This document shows positions 37,083-48,793 of a DNA stretch of 64,000 bases, in pieces. This stretch comes from Streptococcus rubneri (lineage in GTDB: Bacteria > Bacillota > Bacilli > Lactobacillales > Streptococcaceae). The notes beneath the pieces were generated by a model. It had not been told where the DNA came from. It worked only from the letters and a program-made list of their open reading frames with translations, and did no database searches. The stretch's first letter is position 1. The number at the start of each line of letters is the position of its first letter. Position numbers and translations under genes: made by a program. Location of the stretch: the NCBI RefSeq assembly GCF_004785935.1, contig NZ_SRRP01000001.1:1302001-1366000 (forward strand), given 5' to 3'.

Positions 37083-37111
37083 TTGTGAAACCGATTTCTA
37101 TGTGGTATACT
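37083..37111 (+). promoter_or_regulatory. pflB promoter with cre-like site
   Basis: TTGTGA, a 17-base spacer and TATACT with TG in the extended position. Bases 37086-37099 (TGAAACCGATTTCT) resemble a cre, matching about 12 of 14 positions and overlapping the -35, so CcpA control is likely. Confidence 0.6.
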
Positions 37112-37164
37112 ACTATTGTAAGTGCAACAGATTTGTTGCTAGAAAGATATAAGAGGATTTAAAC

Positions 37165-39480
37165 ATGGTTGTTAAAACAGTTGTTGAAGCACAAGATATT
37201 TTTGACAAAGCCTGGGAAGGCTTCCAAGGGGAAGACTGGAAAGAAAGAGCCAGCGTCTCACGCTTTGTACAAGCTAACTACACTCCTTATGATGGAGACG
37301 AAAGCTTCCTAGCTGGACCAACTGAACGTTCTCTTCACATCAAGAAGATTGTTGAAGAAACAAAAGCACACTACGAAGAAACTCGTTTCCCATACGATAC
37401 TCGTCCAACTTCTATCGCTGATATCGCAGCTGGATACATCGACAAAGAAAACGAAGTGATCTTCGGTATCCAAAACGATGAATTGTTCAAATTGAACTTC
37501 ATGCCTCGTGGTGGTATCCGTATGGCGGAAACTACTTTGAAAGAAAATGGATATGAGCCAGATCCAGCTGTGCATGAAATCTTCACTAAATATGTAACAA
37601 CAGTTAACGACGGTATCTTCCGTGCTTATACTACAAACATCCGTCGTGCACGTCACGCTCACACAGTAACTGGTCTTCCAGATGCTTACTCACGTGGACG
37701 TATCATCGGGGTTTATGCTCGTTTGGCCCTTTACGGAGCTGACTACTTGATGGCTGAAAAAGCAAACGACTGGAACGCGATTACTGAAATCGATGAAGAA
37801 TCAATCCGTCTTCGTGAAGAAGTAAACCTTCAATACCAAGCACTTCAAGAAGTTGTTAAATTGGGTGACCTTTATGGTGTAGACGTACGTCGTCCTGCCT
37901 TCGATACAAAAGAAGCAATCCAATGGACAAACATCGCCTTCATGGCTGTCTGCCGTGTGATCAACGGTGCTGCTACTTCTCTTGGACGTGTGCCAATCGT
38001 TTTGGATATCTACGCTGAACGTGACTTGGCTCGTGGCACTTACACTGAGTCTGAAATCCAAGAATTCGTTGACGATTTCGTTATGAAATTGCGTACTGTT
38101 AAATTTGCTCGTACAAAAGCTTACGACCAATTGTACTCAGGTGACCCAACCTTCATCACAACTTCTATGGCTGGTATGGGTAACGACGGACGTCACCGTG
38201 TTACGAAGATGGACTTCCGTTTCTTGAACACTTTGGACAACATCGGTAACTCTCCAGAACCAAACTTGACAGTTCTTTGGACTGACAAATTGCCATACAG
38301 CTTCCGTCGCTACTGTATGCACATGAGCCACAAACACTCTTCTATTCAATACGAAGGTGTAACTACTATGGCTAAAGACGGATACGGTGAAATGAGCTGT
38401 ATCTCATGTTGTGTATCTCCACTTGACCCAGAAAACGAAGAACAACGCCACAACATCCAGTACTTCGGTGCTCGTGTAAACGTTCTTAAAGCTCTTCTTA
38501 CTGGTTTGAACGGTGGTTACGACGACGTTCATAAAGACTATAAAGTATTTGACATCGATCCTATCCGTGACGAAGTTCTTGAATTCGAATCTGTTAAAGC
38601 AAACTTCGAAAAATCACTTGACTGGTTGACAGATACTTACGTAGATGCTTTGAACATCATCCACTATATGACTGATAAGTACAACTACGAAGCTGTTCAA
38701 ATGGCCTTCTTGCCAACTCACCAACGCGCTAACATGGGATTCGGTATCTGTGGATTCGCTAACACTGTTGATACTTTGTCAGCAATCAAATACGCTACTG
38801 TTAAACCAATCCGTGACGAAGATGGCTACATCTACGATTACGAAACAATTGGTGAATACCCACGTTGGGGTGAAGATGACCCACGTTCTAACGAATTGGC
38901 AGAATGGTTGATCGAAGCTTACACTACTCGTCTTCGCAGCCACAAACTTTACAAGAATGCAGAAGCTACAGTTTCACTTTTGACTATCACTTCTAACGTT
39001 GCTTACTCTAAACAAACTGGTAACTCACCAGTCCACAAAGGGGTATACCTCAACGAAGATGGTTCTGTGAACACAAGCAAATTGGAATTCTTCTCACCAG
39101 GTGCTAACCCATCTAACAAAGCGAAAGGTGGTTGGTTGCAAAACTTGAACTCACTTGCTAGCCTTGACTTTGGTTACGCAGCTGACGGTATCTCACTCAC
39201 TACTCAAGTGTCACCTCGTGCTCTTGGTAAAACTCGTGACGAACAAGTAGACAACTTGGTAACTATCCTTGATGGATACTTCGAAAACGGTGGACAACAC
39301 GTTAACTTGAACGTTATGGACTTGTCAGATGTTTACGAAAAGATCATGAGCGGTGAAGATGTTATCGTACGTATCTCTGGATACTGTGTAAACACTAAAT
39401 ACCTCACTCCAGAACAAAAAACTGAATTGACACAACGTGTCTTCCATGAAGTTCTTTCTATGGATGATGCATTGAGCTAA
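37165..39480 (+). CDS. pflB: Formate acetyltransferase (pyruvate formate-lyase)
   Basis: 771 residues, full length. The active-site Cys pair lies in [10 protein letters not shown] (C415-C416), and the glycyl radical site is G739 in [13 protein letters not shown]. It converts pyruvate and CoA to acetyl-CoA and formate under anaerobic conditions and is a main branch of mixed-acid fermentation. Codon use is strongly biased to GGT, CGT, AAC and TTC, more than in the neighbours, which fits very high expression. The activating enzyme gene is not in this window. Confidence 0.97.
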   Translation: MVVKTVVEAQDIFDKAWEGFQGEDWKERASVSRFVQANYTPYDGDESFLAGPTERSLHIKKIVEETKAHYEETRFPYDTRPTSIADIAAGYIDKENEVIFGIQNDELFKLNFMPRGGIRMAETTLKENGYEPDPAVHEIFTKYVTTVNDGIFRAYTTNIRRARHAHTVTGLPDAYSRGRIIGVYARLALYGADYLMAEKANDWNAITEIDEESIRLREEVNLQYQALQEVVKLGDLYGVDVRRPAFDTKEAIQWTNIAFMAVCRVINGAATSLGRVPIVLDIYAERDLARGTYTESEIQEFVDDFVMKLRTVKFARTKAYDQLYSGDPTFITTSMAGMGNDGRHRVTKMDFRFLNTLDNIGNSPEPNLTVLWTDKLPYSFRRYCMHMSHKHSSIQYEGVTTMAKDGYGEMSCISCCVSPLDPENEEQRHNIQYFGARVNVLKALLTGLNGGYDDVHKDYKVFDIDPIRDEVLEFESVKANFEKSLDWLTDTYVDALNIIHYMTDKYNYEAVQMAFLPTHQRANMGFGICGFANTVDTLSAIKYATVKPIRDEDGYIYDYETIGEYPRWGEDDPRSNELAEWLIEAYTTRLRSHKLYKNAEATVSLLTITSNVAYSKQTGNSPVHKGVYLNEDGSVNTSKLEFFSPGANPSNKAKGGWLQNLNSLASLDFGYAADGISLTTQVSPRALGKTRDEQVDNLVTILDGYFENGGQHVNLNVMDLSDVYEKIMSGEDVIVRISGYCVNTKYLTPEQKTELTQRVFHEVLSMDDALS

Positions 39481-39498
39481 GATTCAAATAGATTTTTC

Positions 39499-39527
39499 AA
39501 ACCAGTCGGAAACGGCTGGTTTTTTCT
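39499..39527 (+). terminator. pflB terminator
   Basis: AAACCAGTCG, loop GAAA, CGGCTGGTTTTTTC: a 10-bp stem with one T-G pair and a T-run. Confidence 0.9.
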
Positions 39528-39582
39528 TTTCCTGTCTTGACTAAATCCGTGGTAACACTAGTACAAATCAGTGAAATTTTGA

Positions 39583-39588
39583 TATAAT
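39583..39588 (+). promoter_or_regulatory. -10 element of the thrE-like operon
   Basis: TTGATATAAT, an extended -10 (TG-A-TATAAT), lies 32 bases before the first gene. The -35 is poor. Confidence 0.55.
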
Positions 39589-39620
39589 GGAGACAATCTA
39601 TTAACAGAACAGGAAGAACA

Positions 39621-40379
39621 ATGGAAGCGTCTAAAGATATGGACCGCGTGATTGATGTCCTCATGTTGGCAGGAACCCTCCTTTTAGAGAGTGGTTCTGA
39701 AATCCATCGGGTGGAGGATACCATGATCCGGATTGCTCATTCTCAAGGAATCGATGATTGCAATGCCTTAGCGATGCCAGTCGCTATTTTCTTTTCAATC
39801 GAAAATGCCAATATCACGCGGATGAAGCGGATCCTGCGGACCAATTACAATATCGAAAAGGTCTGTGATGTCAATCAGATTTCTCGCCAATTAGTCTCTG
39901 GGCACATCAATCTCGAAGAAGCCTACCAAGCCTTGATCCAATTGAAGCAGAAGGCAGTCCCTTATACCAATCTACAGTTAACCATTGCGGCTACTCTAAG
40001 TGCCCCTTTTTTCTCCATCATGTTTGGCGGGAATTTTTATGATGCGATAGGAGCAGGTATTGCGACCATCTTCGCCTTTGCTTTCTCTCTAGTCGTTGAG
40101 AAATACGTCCGCATCCCTTTTGCCACTGCTTTTGCGGCAGCCTTTGTCTTTGGTTTTTTGGCCCATATTTGGGCCCGCTATAGTGGTTTTCCTTCCAATA
40201 CTGATCTCATTATTGCCGGTTGTGTCATGCCTTTCGTTCCTGGGATTGCCATGACCAATGCCGTCAGGGATCTGATGAACAACCACCTCAACTCTGGGAT
40301 GAGTAAACTCTTTGAGACCCTGCTCATTACTCTTGCCCTTGGTGCCGGAACGACCGTCGCTCTTGTCCTTATGAAATAG
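39621..40379 (+). CDS. Threonine/serine exporter family protein, large subunit (ThrE N-terminal/YjjP-like)
   Basis: 252 residues. A cytoplasmic N-terminal domain of about 115 residues (VLMLAGTLLLESGSEIHRVEDTM is the family signature) precedes about five membrane helices. PGIAMTNAVRDLMN matches the ThrE block PGxxxxNAxrD. The next gene supplies the second membrane domain, so the pair forms a split ThrE. In E. coli the equivalent YjjP/YjjB pair exports succinate, while ThrE exports threonine, so the substrate is open. Confidence 0.88.
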   Translation: MEASKDMDRVIDVLMLAGTLLLESGSEIHRVEDTMIRIAHSQGIDDCNALAMPVAIFFSIENANITRMKRILRTNYNIEKVCDVNQISRQLVSGHINLEEAYQALIQLKQKAVPYTNLQLTIAATLSAPFFSIMFGGNFYDAIGAGIATIFAFAFSLVVEKYVRIPFATAFAAAFVFGFLAHIWARYSGFPSNTDLIIAGCVMPFVPGIAMTNAVRDLMNNHLNSGMSKLFETLLITLALGAGTTVALVLMK

Positions 40380-40383
40380 AATC

Positions 40384-40851
40384 ATGAATCTAATCGAATT
40401 TTTAATCCAAGCCGTGGCTAGTTTGATTGCCATCATTACCTTTTTAATCGTCCTCAACGTGCAACGTTCCATGCTAGTCCCTGGAGGAATTTTAGGGATG
40501 GCTATTTGGTTGCTCTACTATATCTTGAAAGGACCTACCAATGTTATCATTGCGACTTTTATCGCCGCCATTGTCGGTTCTTGTATCAGTCAAACTTTAA
40601 GTATCATCTACAAGACGCCTGTCGTTGTCTTTATGCTAGCTATTCTCGCTCCTTTGGTTCCTGGATATATTTCCTATCGGACCACCTCCTTCTTTGTTAG
40701 TGGCCAATATCAGCAAGCCGTGACCAGTGTGACCCTAGTTGTTATTCTGGCCTTGGTCATCTCTATCGGGATGGCTAGCGGGTCTGTCGTCTTGAAACTC
40801 TACCATTCTTACCAACGCCATCAAAAAAGAAAAATGACCAATGCCAACTAG
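40384..40851 (+). CDS. Threonine/serine exporter family protein, small subunit (ThrE_2/YjjB-like)
   Basis: 155 residues with four to five membrane helices. It corresponds to the C-terminal membrane half of ThrE (the YjjB-like ThrE_2 domain): LVPGGILGMAIW and LAPLVPGYISYRTT are family-like blocks. It starts 4 bases after the stop of the larger partner, so the two are expressed together and must form one transporter. Confidence 0.85.
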   Translation: MNLIEFLIQAVASLIAIITFLIVLNVQRSMLVPGGILGMAIWLLYYILKGPTNVIIATFIAAIVGSCISQTLSIIYKTPVVVFMLAILAPLVPGYISYRTTSFFVSGQYQQAVTSVTLVVILALVISIGMASGSVVLKLYHSYQRHQKRKMTNAN

Positions 40852-40863
40852 CATTGGTTTTTC
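40837..40863 (+). terminator. Terminator after the thrE-like pair
   Basis: An 8-bp stem ACCAATGC / GCATTGGT with loop CAACTA, then TTTTTC. Its 5' arm overlaps the last codons of the small subunit gene. Confidence 0.8.
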
Positions 40864-40884
40864 AAAACTTATCTATGTAATCGC

Positions 40885-40912
40885 TTGTATTTTTGATTAA
40901 AAGGAGTACAAT
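40885..40912 (+). promoter_or_regulatory. Possible promoter of the 77-residue membrane protein gene
   Basis: TTGTAT, a 16-base spacer and TACAAT, 43 bases before the start codon. Confidence 0.45.
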
Positions 40913-40955
40913 GATAGTGAAAAAAACAAATCCTTTAAAGTATGCGAGGTGCTGA

Positions 40956-41189
40956 ATGATGGTAAACAAGTATATCAAGTATCTTCCTTGGGTGATTCTA
41001 GGAGCCTTCTCCTCCTATCTATCAGCGACTTACTATGCCCGTAATTCATTTGACTTGTTCTATCTGACCTTGATCTTTCTGATTGCGGACATCGCTATAC
41101 TCGTCTTCTACGAAAAAGTTCTAAGAGACAAATGCAAAGAACTCTTCATACGGGTTATGAGTAACCCTAAGAAAGATAAGCAAGCATAA
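40956..41189 (+). CDS. Small membrane protein, hypothetical
   Basis: 77 residues. There are two predicted membrane helices (about 8-26 and 33-52) and a basic cytoplasmic tail (NPKKDKQA). The start could be the first or second of two adjacent ATGs; AGGTG lies 5 bases upstream. It is flanked by its own likely promoter and a good terminator, which supports a real gene. I do not recognise the family. Confidence 0.7.
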   Translation: MMVNKYIKYLPWVILGAFSSYLSATYYARNSFDLFYLTLIFLIADIAILVFYEKVLRDKCKELFIRVMSNPKKDKQA

Positions 41190-41195
41190 GAGTTG

Positions 41196-41222
41196 AAAAG
41201 CCATCTAAGGATGGCTTTTTTG
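41196..41222 (+). terminator. Terminator after the small membrane protein gene
   Basis: AAAAGCCATC, loop TAAG, GATGGCTTTTTT: a 10-bp perfect stem with a T-run. Confidence 0.9.
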
Positions 41223-41378
41223 ATTTTCGTCCTCTCTTTTTCAAAAAATCCCCTTGCCCAACTCGGTCCTAAGAATGATTTCCATTCTGTTCTGGCTTTT
41301 TCAAGGGAGTTTTGCTCTCAAATATGGTAAAATAGTAACGAAATATACTAGTAGATATCAAATTAAAAGAGGTTATTT

Positions 41379-42557
41379 ATGACAATCGGTATTGATAAGA
41401 TTGGATTTGCGACCAGCCAGTATGTCTTGCGCTTAAGTGAGCTAGCGGCTGCTCGAAATACTGATCCAGAAAAACTCAGTAAAGGGCTCTTATTGAAAGA
41501 ACTGAGTATTGCCCCTATTACAGAGGATATCGTCACACTTGGAGCAAGTGCCAGCCATAGTATTTTAACCGAAGAAGAAAAAGAAGAAATCGATATGGTC
41601 ATCTTAGCGACCGAGTCAGGAATTGATCAGAGTAAGGCTGCTGCTGTTTTCGTTCACGGTCTCCTAGGAATCCAACCCTTTGCTCGGAGCTTTGAAATGA
41701 AGGAAGCCTGCTATGCTGCCACTGCCGCTTTGGACTATGCTAAACTTCATGTTGAAAAATTCCCACAGAGCAAGGTCTTGGTCATTGCCAGCGATATTGC
41801 AAAATATGGGATCGACACCCCTGGAGAGCCGACTCAAGGAGCTGGATCTGTCGCTATGCTGGTGACGCAGAATCCACGTATCCTAGCCTTTAATGATGAT
41901 AATGTTGCTCAGACCCGTGACGTCATGGATTTCTGGCGTCCCAACTATTCCAGCACACCCTTTGTCAATGGGATTTATTCGACCCAACAGTACTTGGATT
42001 GCTTGAAAACAACTTGGACAGAGTATCAAAAACGGACTGGCTTAACCTTGGATGACTTTGCGGCGGTCTGCTTCCACCTGCCTTATCCCAAGCTCGCCCT
42101 CAAGGGCTTAAAAAAGATTCTTGACAAGGGTCTTTCTCCTGAGAAACAAGCCCAATTGCAATACAATTTTGAACAATCCATTCTCTACAGCCAAAAGGTT
42201 GGGAATATCTATACGGGCTCCCTCTTCCTAGGTTTGCTTTCTCTCTTAGAGAATCAGCCTCAACTAGTGGCTGGCGATCGCATCGCCCTCTATGGATATG
42301 GAAGTGGTGCAGTCGCTGAGATTTTTAGTGCTCACTTGGTCGAAGGATATGAGCAAATGCTCCATCCAAACCGTATGGCAGAATTGGATCAGCGAAAAGC
42401 TCTTACGATTGCCGAATATGAGAAGATCTTCTTCGAAGAGGCACAATTAGATGCTGAAGGCAATCAAACCTTCCAAGGTTACCAAGATCAAACCTATGCC
42501 TTATCAGAAATCAACGAACACCAACGAACCTATGTAAAGGTAGAACACCATGGTTAA
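41379..42557 (+). CDS. mvaS: Hydroxymethylglutaryl-CoA synthase
   Basis: 392 residues. The catalytic Cys is C111 in EACYAATAAL and the catalytic Glu is in ATESG (E79). It condenses acetoacetyl-CoA with acetyl-CoA to HMG-CoA, the first committed mevalonate step. The 3' end overlaps mvaA by 8 bases, so translation is coupled. A weak AAGAGG lies before the ATG. Confidence 0.96.
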   Translation: MTIGIDKIGFATSQYVLRLSELAAARNTDPEKLSKGLLLKELSIAPITEDIVTLGASASHSILTEEEKEEIDMVILATESGIDQSKAAAVFVHGLLGIQPFARSFEMKEACYAATAALDYAKLHVEKFPQSKVLVIASDIAKYGIDTPGEPTQGAGSVAMLVTQNPRILAFNDDNVAQTRDVMDFWRPNYSSTPFVNGIYSTQQYLDCLKTTWTEYQKRTGLTLDDFAAVCFHLPYPKLALKGLKKILDKGLSPEKQAQLQYNFEQSILYSQKVGNIYTGSLFLGLLSLLENQPQLVAGDRIALYGYGSGAVAEIFSAHLVEGYEQMLHPNRMAELDQRKALTIAEYEKIFFEEAQLDAEGNQTFQGYQDQTYALSEINEHQRTYVKVEHHG

Positions 42558-43818
42558 ATTAACTGGTTTTTCAAAAGCAAGTCCAGCAGAGCGCATCGAG
42601 AAACTAGCTCAGGCCGGACTCCTTTCAGAAGAAAGTCTACAAACAGTAAGGGACAATGAAACATTGCCCCTTTCTCTTGCCAATGAAATGGTCGAAAACG
42701 TCCTCGGCACCTTGGCTTTACCCTTTGGTCTGGCTCCTGGCTTCCAGATAGATGGTCAGGAAATCCAAGTCCCAATGGTGACGGAAGAACCTTCTGTCAT
42801 CGCTGCTGCTTCTTACGCTGCTGGACTAATCAAGCGCTCAGGTGGGTTTCAGACCCAGGTTCACAAGCGTCAAATGATCGGTCAAGTGGCTCTCTATGAC
42901 GTTAGCCATAAAGAAAAGGCCAGTCAGGCGGTTACAGAAGCTAAAGAAGAACTGCTCCAACTGGCCAATCAAGCCTATCCTTCCATCGTTAAACGGGGAG
43001 GTGGGGCACGAGATCTCTGGACAGAGGTGAAAGGGGACTTTCTCATTTGCTACCTGTCTGTCGATCCCAAAGAGGCCATGGGGGCTAATATGCTCAACAC
43101 CATGCTAGAAGCCCTGGTCAACCCTTTAGAAGATTTATCCGAGGGTCAGGGATTAATGGCTATTCTGTCTAACCTAGCGACAGATGCCCTGGTCACGGCA
43201 AGTTGTCACATAGACTACCGCTTCCTCAGTCGCGATCCCAAGGAAGCGGCCGAAATCGCTCAGAAAATAGCTCTGGCCAGTCAATTAGCGGCTGTTGATC
43301 CTTATCGAGCAGCGACTCACAACAAGGGAATTTTCAATGGCATCGATGCTGTCGTCTTGGCAACTGGGAATGACTGGCGGGCGATTGAAGCGGGTGGCCA
43401 TACCTATGCTAGCCGAACAGGACAAGCTCAAGGACTATCTAACTGGATAGCTCATCCAGATCAGCAAGTTCTAGAAGGCCAGTTGACTCTTCCCATGCCT
43501 ATCGCTACCAAGGGAGGCTCCATCGGACTCAATCCAAGTGTCCAAGTGGCTCATGACCTACTTGGAAATCCCGACGCCCAAACTCTTGCGCGGATCATTG
43601 TTTCCGTTGGCCTGGCTCAAAACTTTGCAGCGCTTAAGGCCTTGGTCAGCACCGGTATTCAGCATGGGCATATGAAACTCCAAGCTAAGTCACTTGCCCT
43701 ACTTGCTGGCGCTAGTCCGTCAGAGGTAGCTCCGGTGGTCCAAGCCCTGCTAGAAGACAAACCCTTTAACCTGGAAAAAGCCCAAGCTATATTAGAGAAC
43801 ATTCGTCAAAGCAAGTAA
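42550..43818 (+). CDS. mvaA: Hydroxymethylglutaryl-CoA reductase (class II)
   Basis: 422 residues. Class II HMG-CoA reductase blocks are visible: ENVLGTLALPFGLAP (substrate-binding ENVLG), the HKRQMIGQVAL region, AMGANMLNTMLE (cofactor-binding D/A-MGxN type), ATHNKGIFNG with the catalytic Lys region and MPIATKGGSIGL. It reduces HMG-CoA to mevalonate. It is co-transcribed with mvaS and ends at a shared terminator facing fni. Confidence 0.95.
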   Translation: MVKLTGFSKASPAERIEKLAQAGLLSEESLQTVRDNETLPLSLANEMVENVLGTLALPFGLAPGFQIDGQEIQVPMVTEEPSVIAAASYAAGLIKRSGGFQTQVHKRQMIGQVALYDVSHKEKASQAVTEAKEELLQLANQAYPSIVKRGGGARDLWTEVKGDFLICYLSVDPKEAMGANMLNTMLEALVNPLEDLSEGQGLMAILSNLATDALVTASCHIDYRFLSRDPKEAAEIAQKIALASQLAAVDPYRAATHNKGIFNGIDAVVLATGNDWRAIEAGGHTYASRTGQAQGLSNWIAHPDQQVLEGQLTLPMPIATKGGSIGLNPSVQVAHDLLGNPDAQTLARIIVSVGLAQNFAALKALVSTGIQHGHMKLQAKSLALLAGASPSEVAPVVQALLEDKPFNLEKAQAILENIRQSK

Positions 43819-43850
43819 AAAATCCTTCCGTGCAGACGGAGGGATTTTTG
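43819..43850. terminator. Bidirectional terminator mvaA / fni
   Basis: A 13-bp stem (AAAATCCTTCCGT / ACGGAGGGATTTT) with one T-G pair and loop GCAG, between the convergent mevalonate operons. Confidence 0.85.
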
Positions 43851-43864
43851 TTAGTTTCTTCAAG

Positions 43865-45873
<2,009 letters not shown>

Positions 45874-45884
<11 letters not shown>

Positions 45885-46824
45885 GGGATAGATCCTTGGT
45901 CTTGGAAACAATGATACGATAATCTTGTTCAAAAAGTGGAACCAACTGGTCCAGATCCTCTTCTAGACAGAGAACTTTCACATTCGGTCCTGCATCCATG
46001 GTGAAGTAGCACCGTTTTCCTTCGTTACGAAGAGAGCGCACAAAATCCATGGCCTCGTAGCTCTTATCCGTCAAATAGGAGAAGGATGGGCTAGCAGTCT
46101 TGGTTGTAGAATGCATAAGAAGAGCATTTCGTTCGGTCAATTCCCCTACTTTTTCAAAGTCATTGTCCTTTAGGTAAGTCAGCATATCTTGGTAATCCTG
46201 GGCTGACTGGCGGATCCATTCTTGGAAATTGCTAGAGGTTTCAGTGCACCGCTTCATCCCTTCCCGACTAGAAAGAATTTTTTGTTGGTCGTTTAACACC
46301 AGCATAATCATCGCCAGTTTGAGGTCCGTTTCCACCTGGTAGATCGCTCCGGTATCCTTGTCCCAAGCCGCTAAAGGGCCAAAGAAAGAACGAGAAGACG
46401 AACCGGAAGCAAACTTAGCCGCTTGAGCTTGTTCTGCCTGCGTCATCCCCAGTTGGTAATAGCGATTGCAGGCTTTTACCAAGGCAGATAGACCACTGGA
46501 ACTAGAAGAAAGCCCTGCAGCTGTCGGCATGTTGTTGCTAGTATCAACCCGCACAAAGCCTGTTTCCCCTTCTGGTTTAAAGCGGTCGATGACTGCTCCG
46601 ATCTTGGCCTGCTCCGCTTCATTTTGGAAGACCCCATCAATATAGAAAGCATGGGCCTTGGCCTCAGGACCCAAAGGACTGAGTCGCGTCTCCGTATACA
46701 TATTTTCCAAGGTCAAGGAAATAGAACTAGTTGATGGCACCATAGCTTCACTATTTTCCTTGCCCCAATACTTAATAATGGCGATATTGGCATACGATTT
46801 TACACTTACAAGCTTTCGATCCAT
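45874..46824 (-). CDS. mvaD: Diphosphomevalonate decarboxylase
   Basis: 316 residues. Family blocks seen are SYANIAIIKYWGKEN, the phosphate loop NMPTAAGLSSSSSGLSALV, ASGSSSRSFFGPLAAW (catalytic Asp region follows) and TMDAGPNVKVLC. It converts mevalonate diphosphate to isopentenyl diphosphate. It overlaps mvaK1 by 19 bases and mvaK2 by 11. Confidence 0.96.
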
Positions 46825-47684
46825 AACTCCTCCACTCCTTTATTTCTTAGTTCTTTTGCGATGATTTCTGCTTGTTCCTGGCCTGCAGCAAGGGCAATGA
46901 TACAACCACCGAGCCCACCACCGCTCATCTTGGCTCCCAAGGCTCCACTCACTAAGGCTAGTTCCACCAGTTGATCGGCTTCTGGACAACTCACTCCCAC
47001 TGCCTGCAAATGATGATGGCAGTCTGTTAAGATACGTCCCAAGGTGGGAGCATCTTTTTGAGCAAGGGCTTTTTCTGCCTGCTCGGTGAGGAGGCCAATT
47101 TCATGAAAACTAGCAAGGGCCACTGTTCCCAAGTCCTTGACTTTCTGAATGGCTTCTTTGGTATGGCCGTGGATACCTGTATCTGCAATGACCAATTTGG
47201 CACCTAAATCAACTTCTAACTCACTAAAACCGACGTTGCGAATGAATTTAATCGGCTGATCACTGAGGCAAGTCTTGGCATCCAGCCCACTTGGGTTCAT
47301 ATGGGCAATCATTTCTGCTCGATTAACCAAGATTTCCAAGGTTTCTTGGCTCAAATCTCGCTTGAAGTAATCAAAGACCGCTCGAATTGCCGCGATACTG
47401 ACAGCAGCCGAAGATCCCATCCCCCGCTGAGCTGGAATCATGGAGTCAATCCGGCAAGCGATGGTTGCCTTCTCGATCCCCAAATACTCTAAGGAAGCGT
47501 AGACCGCCATCGATAAGCTGTCATTCTCAAAAAGGACCCACGGACGCTCCGCAGGTACAATCTGACAAGTAACCTGAATGTGAAGGAGGGGCAGGGCAAT
47601 GGCTGGATAGCCATAAACAACCGCATGCTCTCCTATTAAAATAATCTTGCTATGTGCCTGGCCGACACCTATCGATTTCGTCAT
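46806..47684 (-). CDS. mvaK1: Mevalonate kinase
   Basis: 292 residues from the ATG at 47684, the usual streptococcal length; a start at 47705 would add seven residues. GHMP motifs are GQAHSKIILIGEHAVVYGYPA, IPAQRGMGSSAAVSIA and KMSGGGLGGCIIAL. It phosphorylates mevalonate. It is the first gene of a four-gene operon that completes the pathway begun by mvaS-mvaA on the opposite strand. Confidence 0.95.
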   Translation of the reverse strand: MTKSIGVGQAHSKIILIGEHAVVYGYPAIALPLLHIQVTCQIVPAERPWVLFENDSLSMAVYASLEYLGIEKATIACRIDSMIPAQRGMGSSAAVSIAAIRAVFDYFKRDLSQETLEILVNRAEMIAHMNPSGLDAKTCLSDQPIKFIRNVGFSELEVDLGAKLVIADTGIHGHTKEAIQKVKDLGTVALASFHEIGLLTEQAEKALAQKDAPTLGRILTDCHHHLQAVGVSCPEADQLVELALVSGALGAKMSGGGLGGCIIALAAGQEQAEIIAKELRNKGVEELWIESL

Positions 47685-47766
47685 ACGTCTCTCAGTTATC
47701 TTCATTCTTTTCTGCTATAGATTGCTAGATACAATCTTCTCTCCTTCCATTTTAATATAAATAAAG

Positions 47767-47793
47767 AAAAAAAGCGATGGCTAAACCACGCTT
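47767..47793 (-). terminator. Terminator after the serine hydrolase gene
   Basis: AAGCG-A-TGG, loop CTAAA, CCA-CGCTT with one bulged base; the minus-strand exit is T-rich (TTTTTTTC). Confidence 0.65.
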
Positions 47794-47804
47794 CTTTCTC
47801 CGTC

Positions 47805-48758
47805 TTAGGAAGGATTTTTGCCGGTCCCTTCCATTTCTCTTTTGATGAGCTCCATGAGTTGATTCCGATCTAGGATCCATTGGGACCGCTCATCTTTTTC
47901 ATAGGTCCGATTGGATAGGAAAATAGCTGCCAATTGGAGCTTGCGGTTATAGAGAAGGAAGGTTCCTGTATAACCTGTATGGTCCAGCCAGTCTCCTTCC
48001 AGGTTCCAGGCCAGAGAGCGCGTCTTCCCTTCCTCTAAGGCATAGTTCTGGGAGAGGATTTCTGAAAAAGGATCCTGTAAGTAGTGCTCCAAGAATATTT
48101 TCATATCTTTAATGGTTGAAAACAGACCTGCACTTCCGGCATGGACTCCCAGTACACGCGCTTTCGGATCATGGACGACACCAGCTGGAACGCCACGAAG
48201 GGTTGGCACCGCTTGAGAAACCGGGCCAAAAGTAGTCTCCTTCATTTGCCAAGGTGCAAAGACTTGCTCCTGAAAAATCTGGGCCAAATCCTGACCATAC
48301 CACTTCTCCAGAAGAAAGCCCAACAAAAGAAAATTGACATCTGTATAGTGGAACTGGCGATTGTCCTTGAGCTTCAAACGGTGCAGGGCTTCTTTTAAGC
48401 CCTCAGCATCCAAGTCATCTCGTCCGGGGATGAAAGGATCCAGCCCAGAAGTATGGGTCAAGAGCTGACGGATGGTCACCTCTGTCTGCTCCATATCCGG
48501 ATAGTAAGAAGCTAAGGGACGATCGATATCAATTTGCCCTTGTTGGACCAGAAAAGCAAGAACCGTTCCAACTCCGACGACCTTACTCACACTGGCCAAA
48601 TCATAGGTCAAGCCAGCAATAACTGGCTCTTGCTTGGCTGGATCAGCCAGTCCCAAGTAATACTCCTGCCAGCTTCCCTTCTGATAGAGCGCAAGAGAGG
48701 CACCTGGGTAGATGCCTGCTCCTATTTGCTCTTGAATTTTTTGGATGATTTTTTCCAT
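47805..48758 (-). CDS. Serine hydrolase of the beta-lactamase/class C family (S12)
   Basis: 317 residues. The family S-x-x-K motif is S56-V-S-K59 in YDLASVSKV and the second motif is YTDVNF (Tyr-x-Asn type). The third motif is HTGYTG near residue 258. No signal peptide or membrane anchor is seen, so it may act in the cytoplasm. Members include esterases, D-amino-acid peptidases and PBP-like proteins, so the substrate cannot be told. It follows cppA by 35 bases and is probably co-transcribed with it. Confidence 0.88.
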   Translation of the reverse strand: MEKIIQKIQEQIGAGIYPGASLALYQKGSWQEYYLGLADPAKQEPVIAGLTYDLASVSKVVGVGTVLAFLVQQGQIDIDRPLASYYPDMEQTEVTIRQLLTHTSGLDPFIPGRDDLDAEGLKEALHRLKLKDNRQFHYTDVNFLLLGFLLEKWYGQDLAQIFQEQVFAPWQMKETTFGPVSQAVPTLRGVPAGVVHDPKARVLGVHAGSAGLFSTIKDMKIFLEHYLQDPFSEILSQNYALEEGKTRSLAWNLEGDWLDHTGYTGTFLLYNRKLQLAAIFLSNRTYEKDERSQWILDRNQLMELIKREMEGTGKNPS

Positions 48759-48793
48759 TTTTCTTCACTCATTTCAATCAGCCAAAGACTTGC

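Noticed and set aside
37309-38349. Several minus-strand open frames inside pflB
   Set aside because: They arise from the strong codon bias of pflB on the opposite strand, and no family is recognised.
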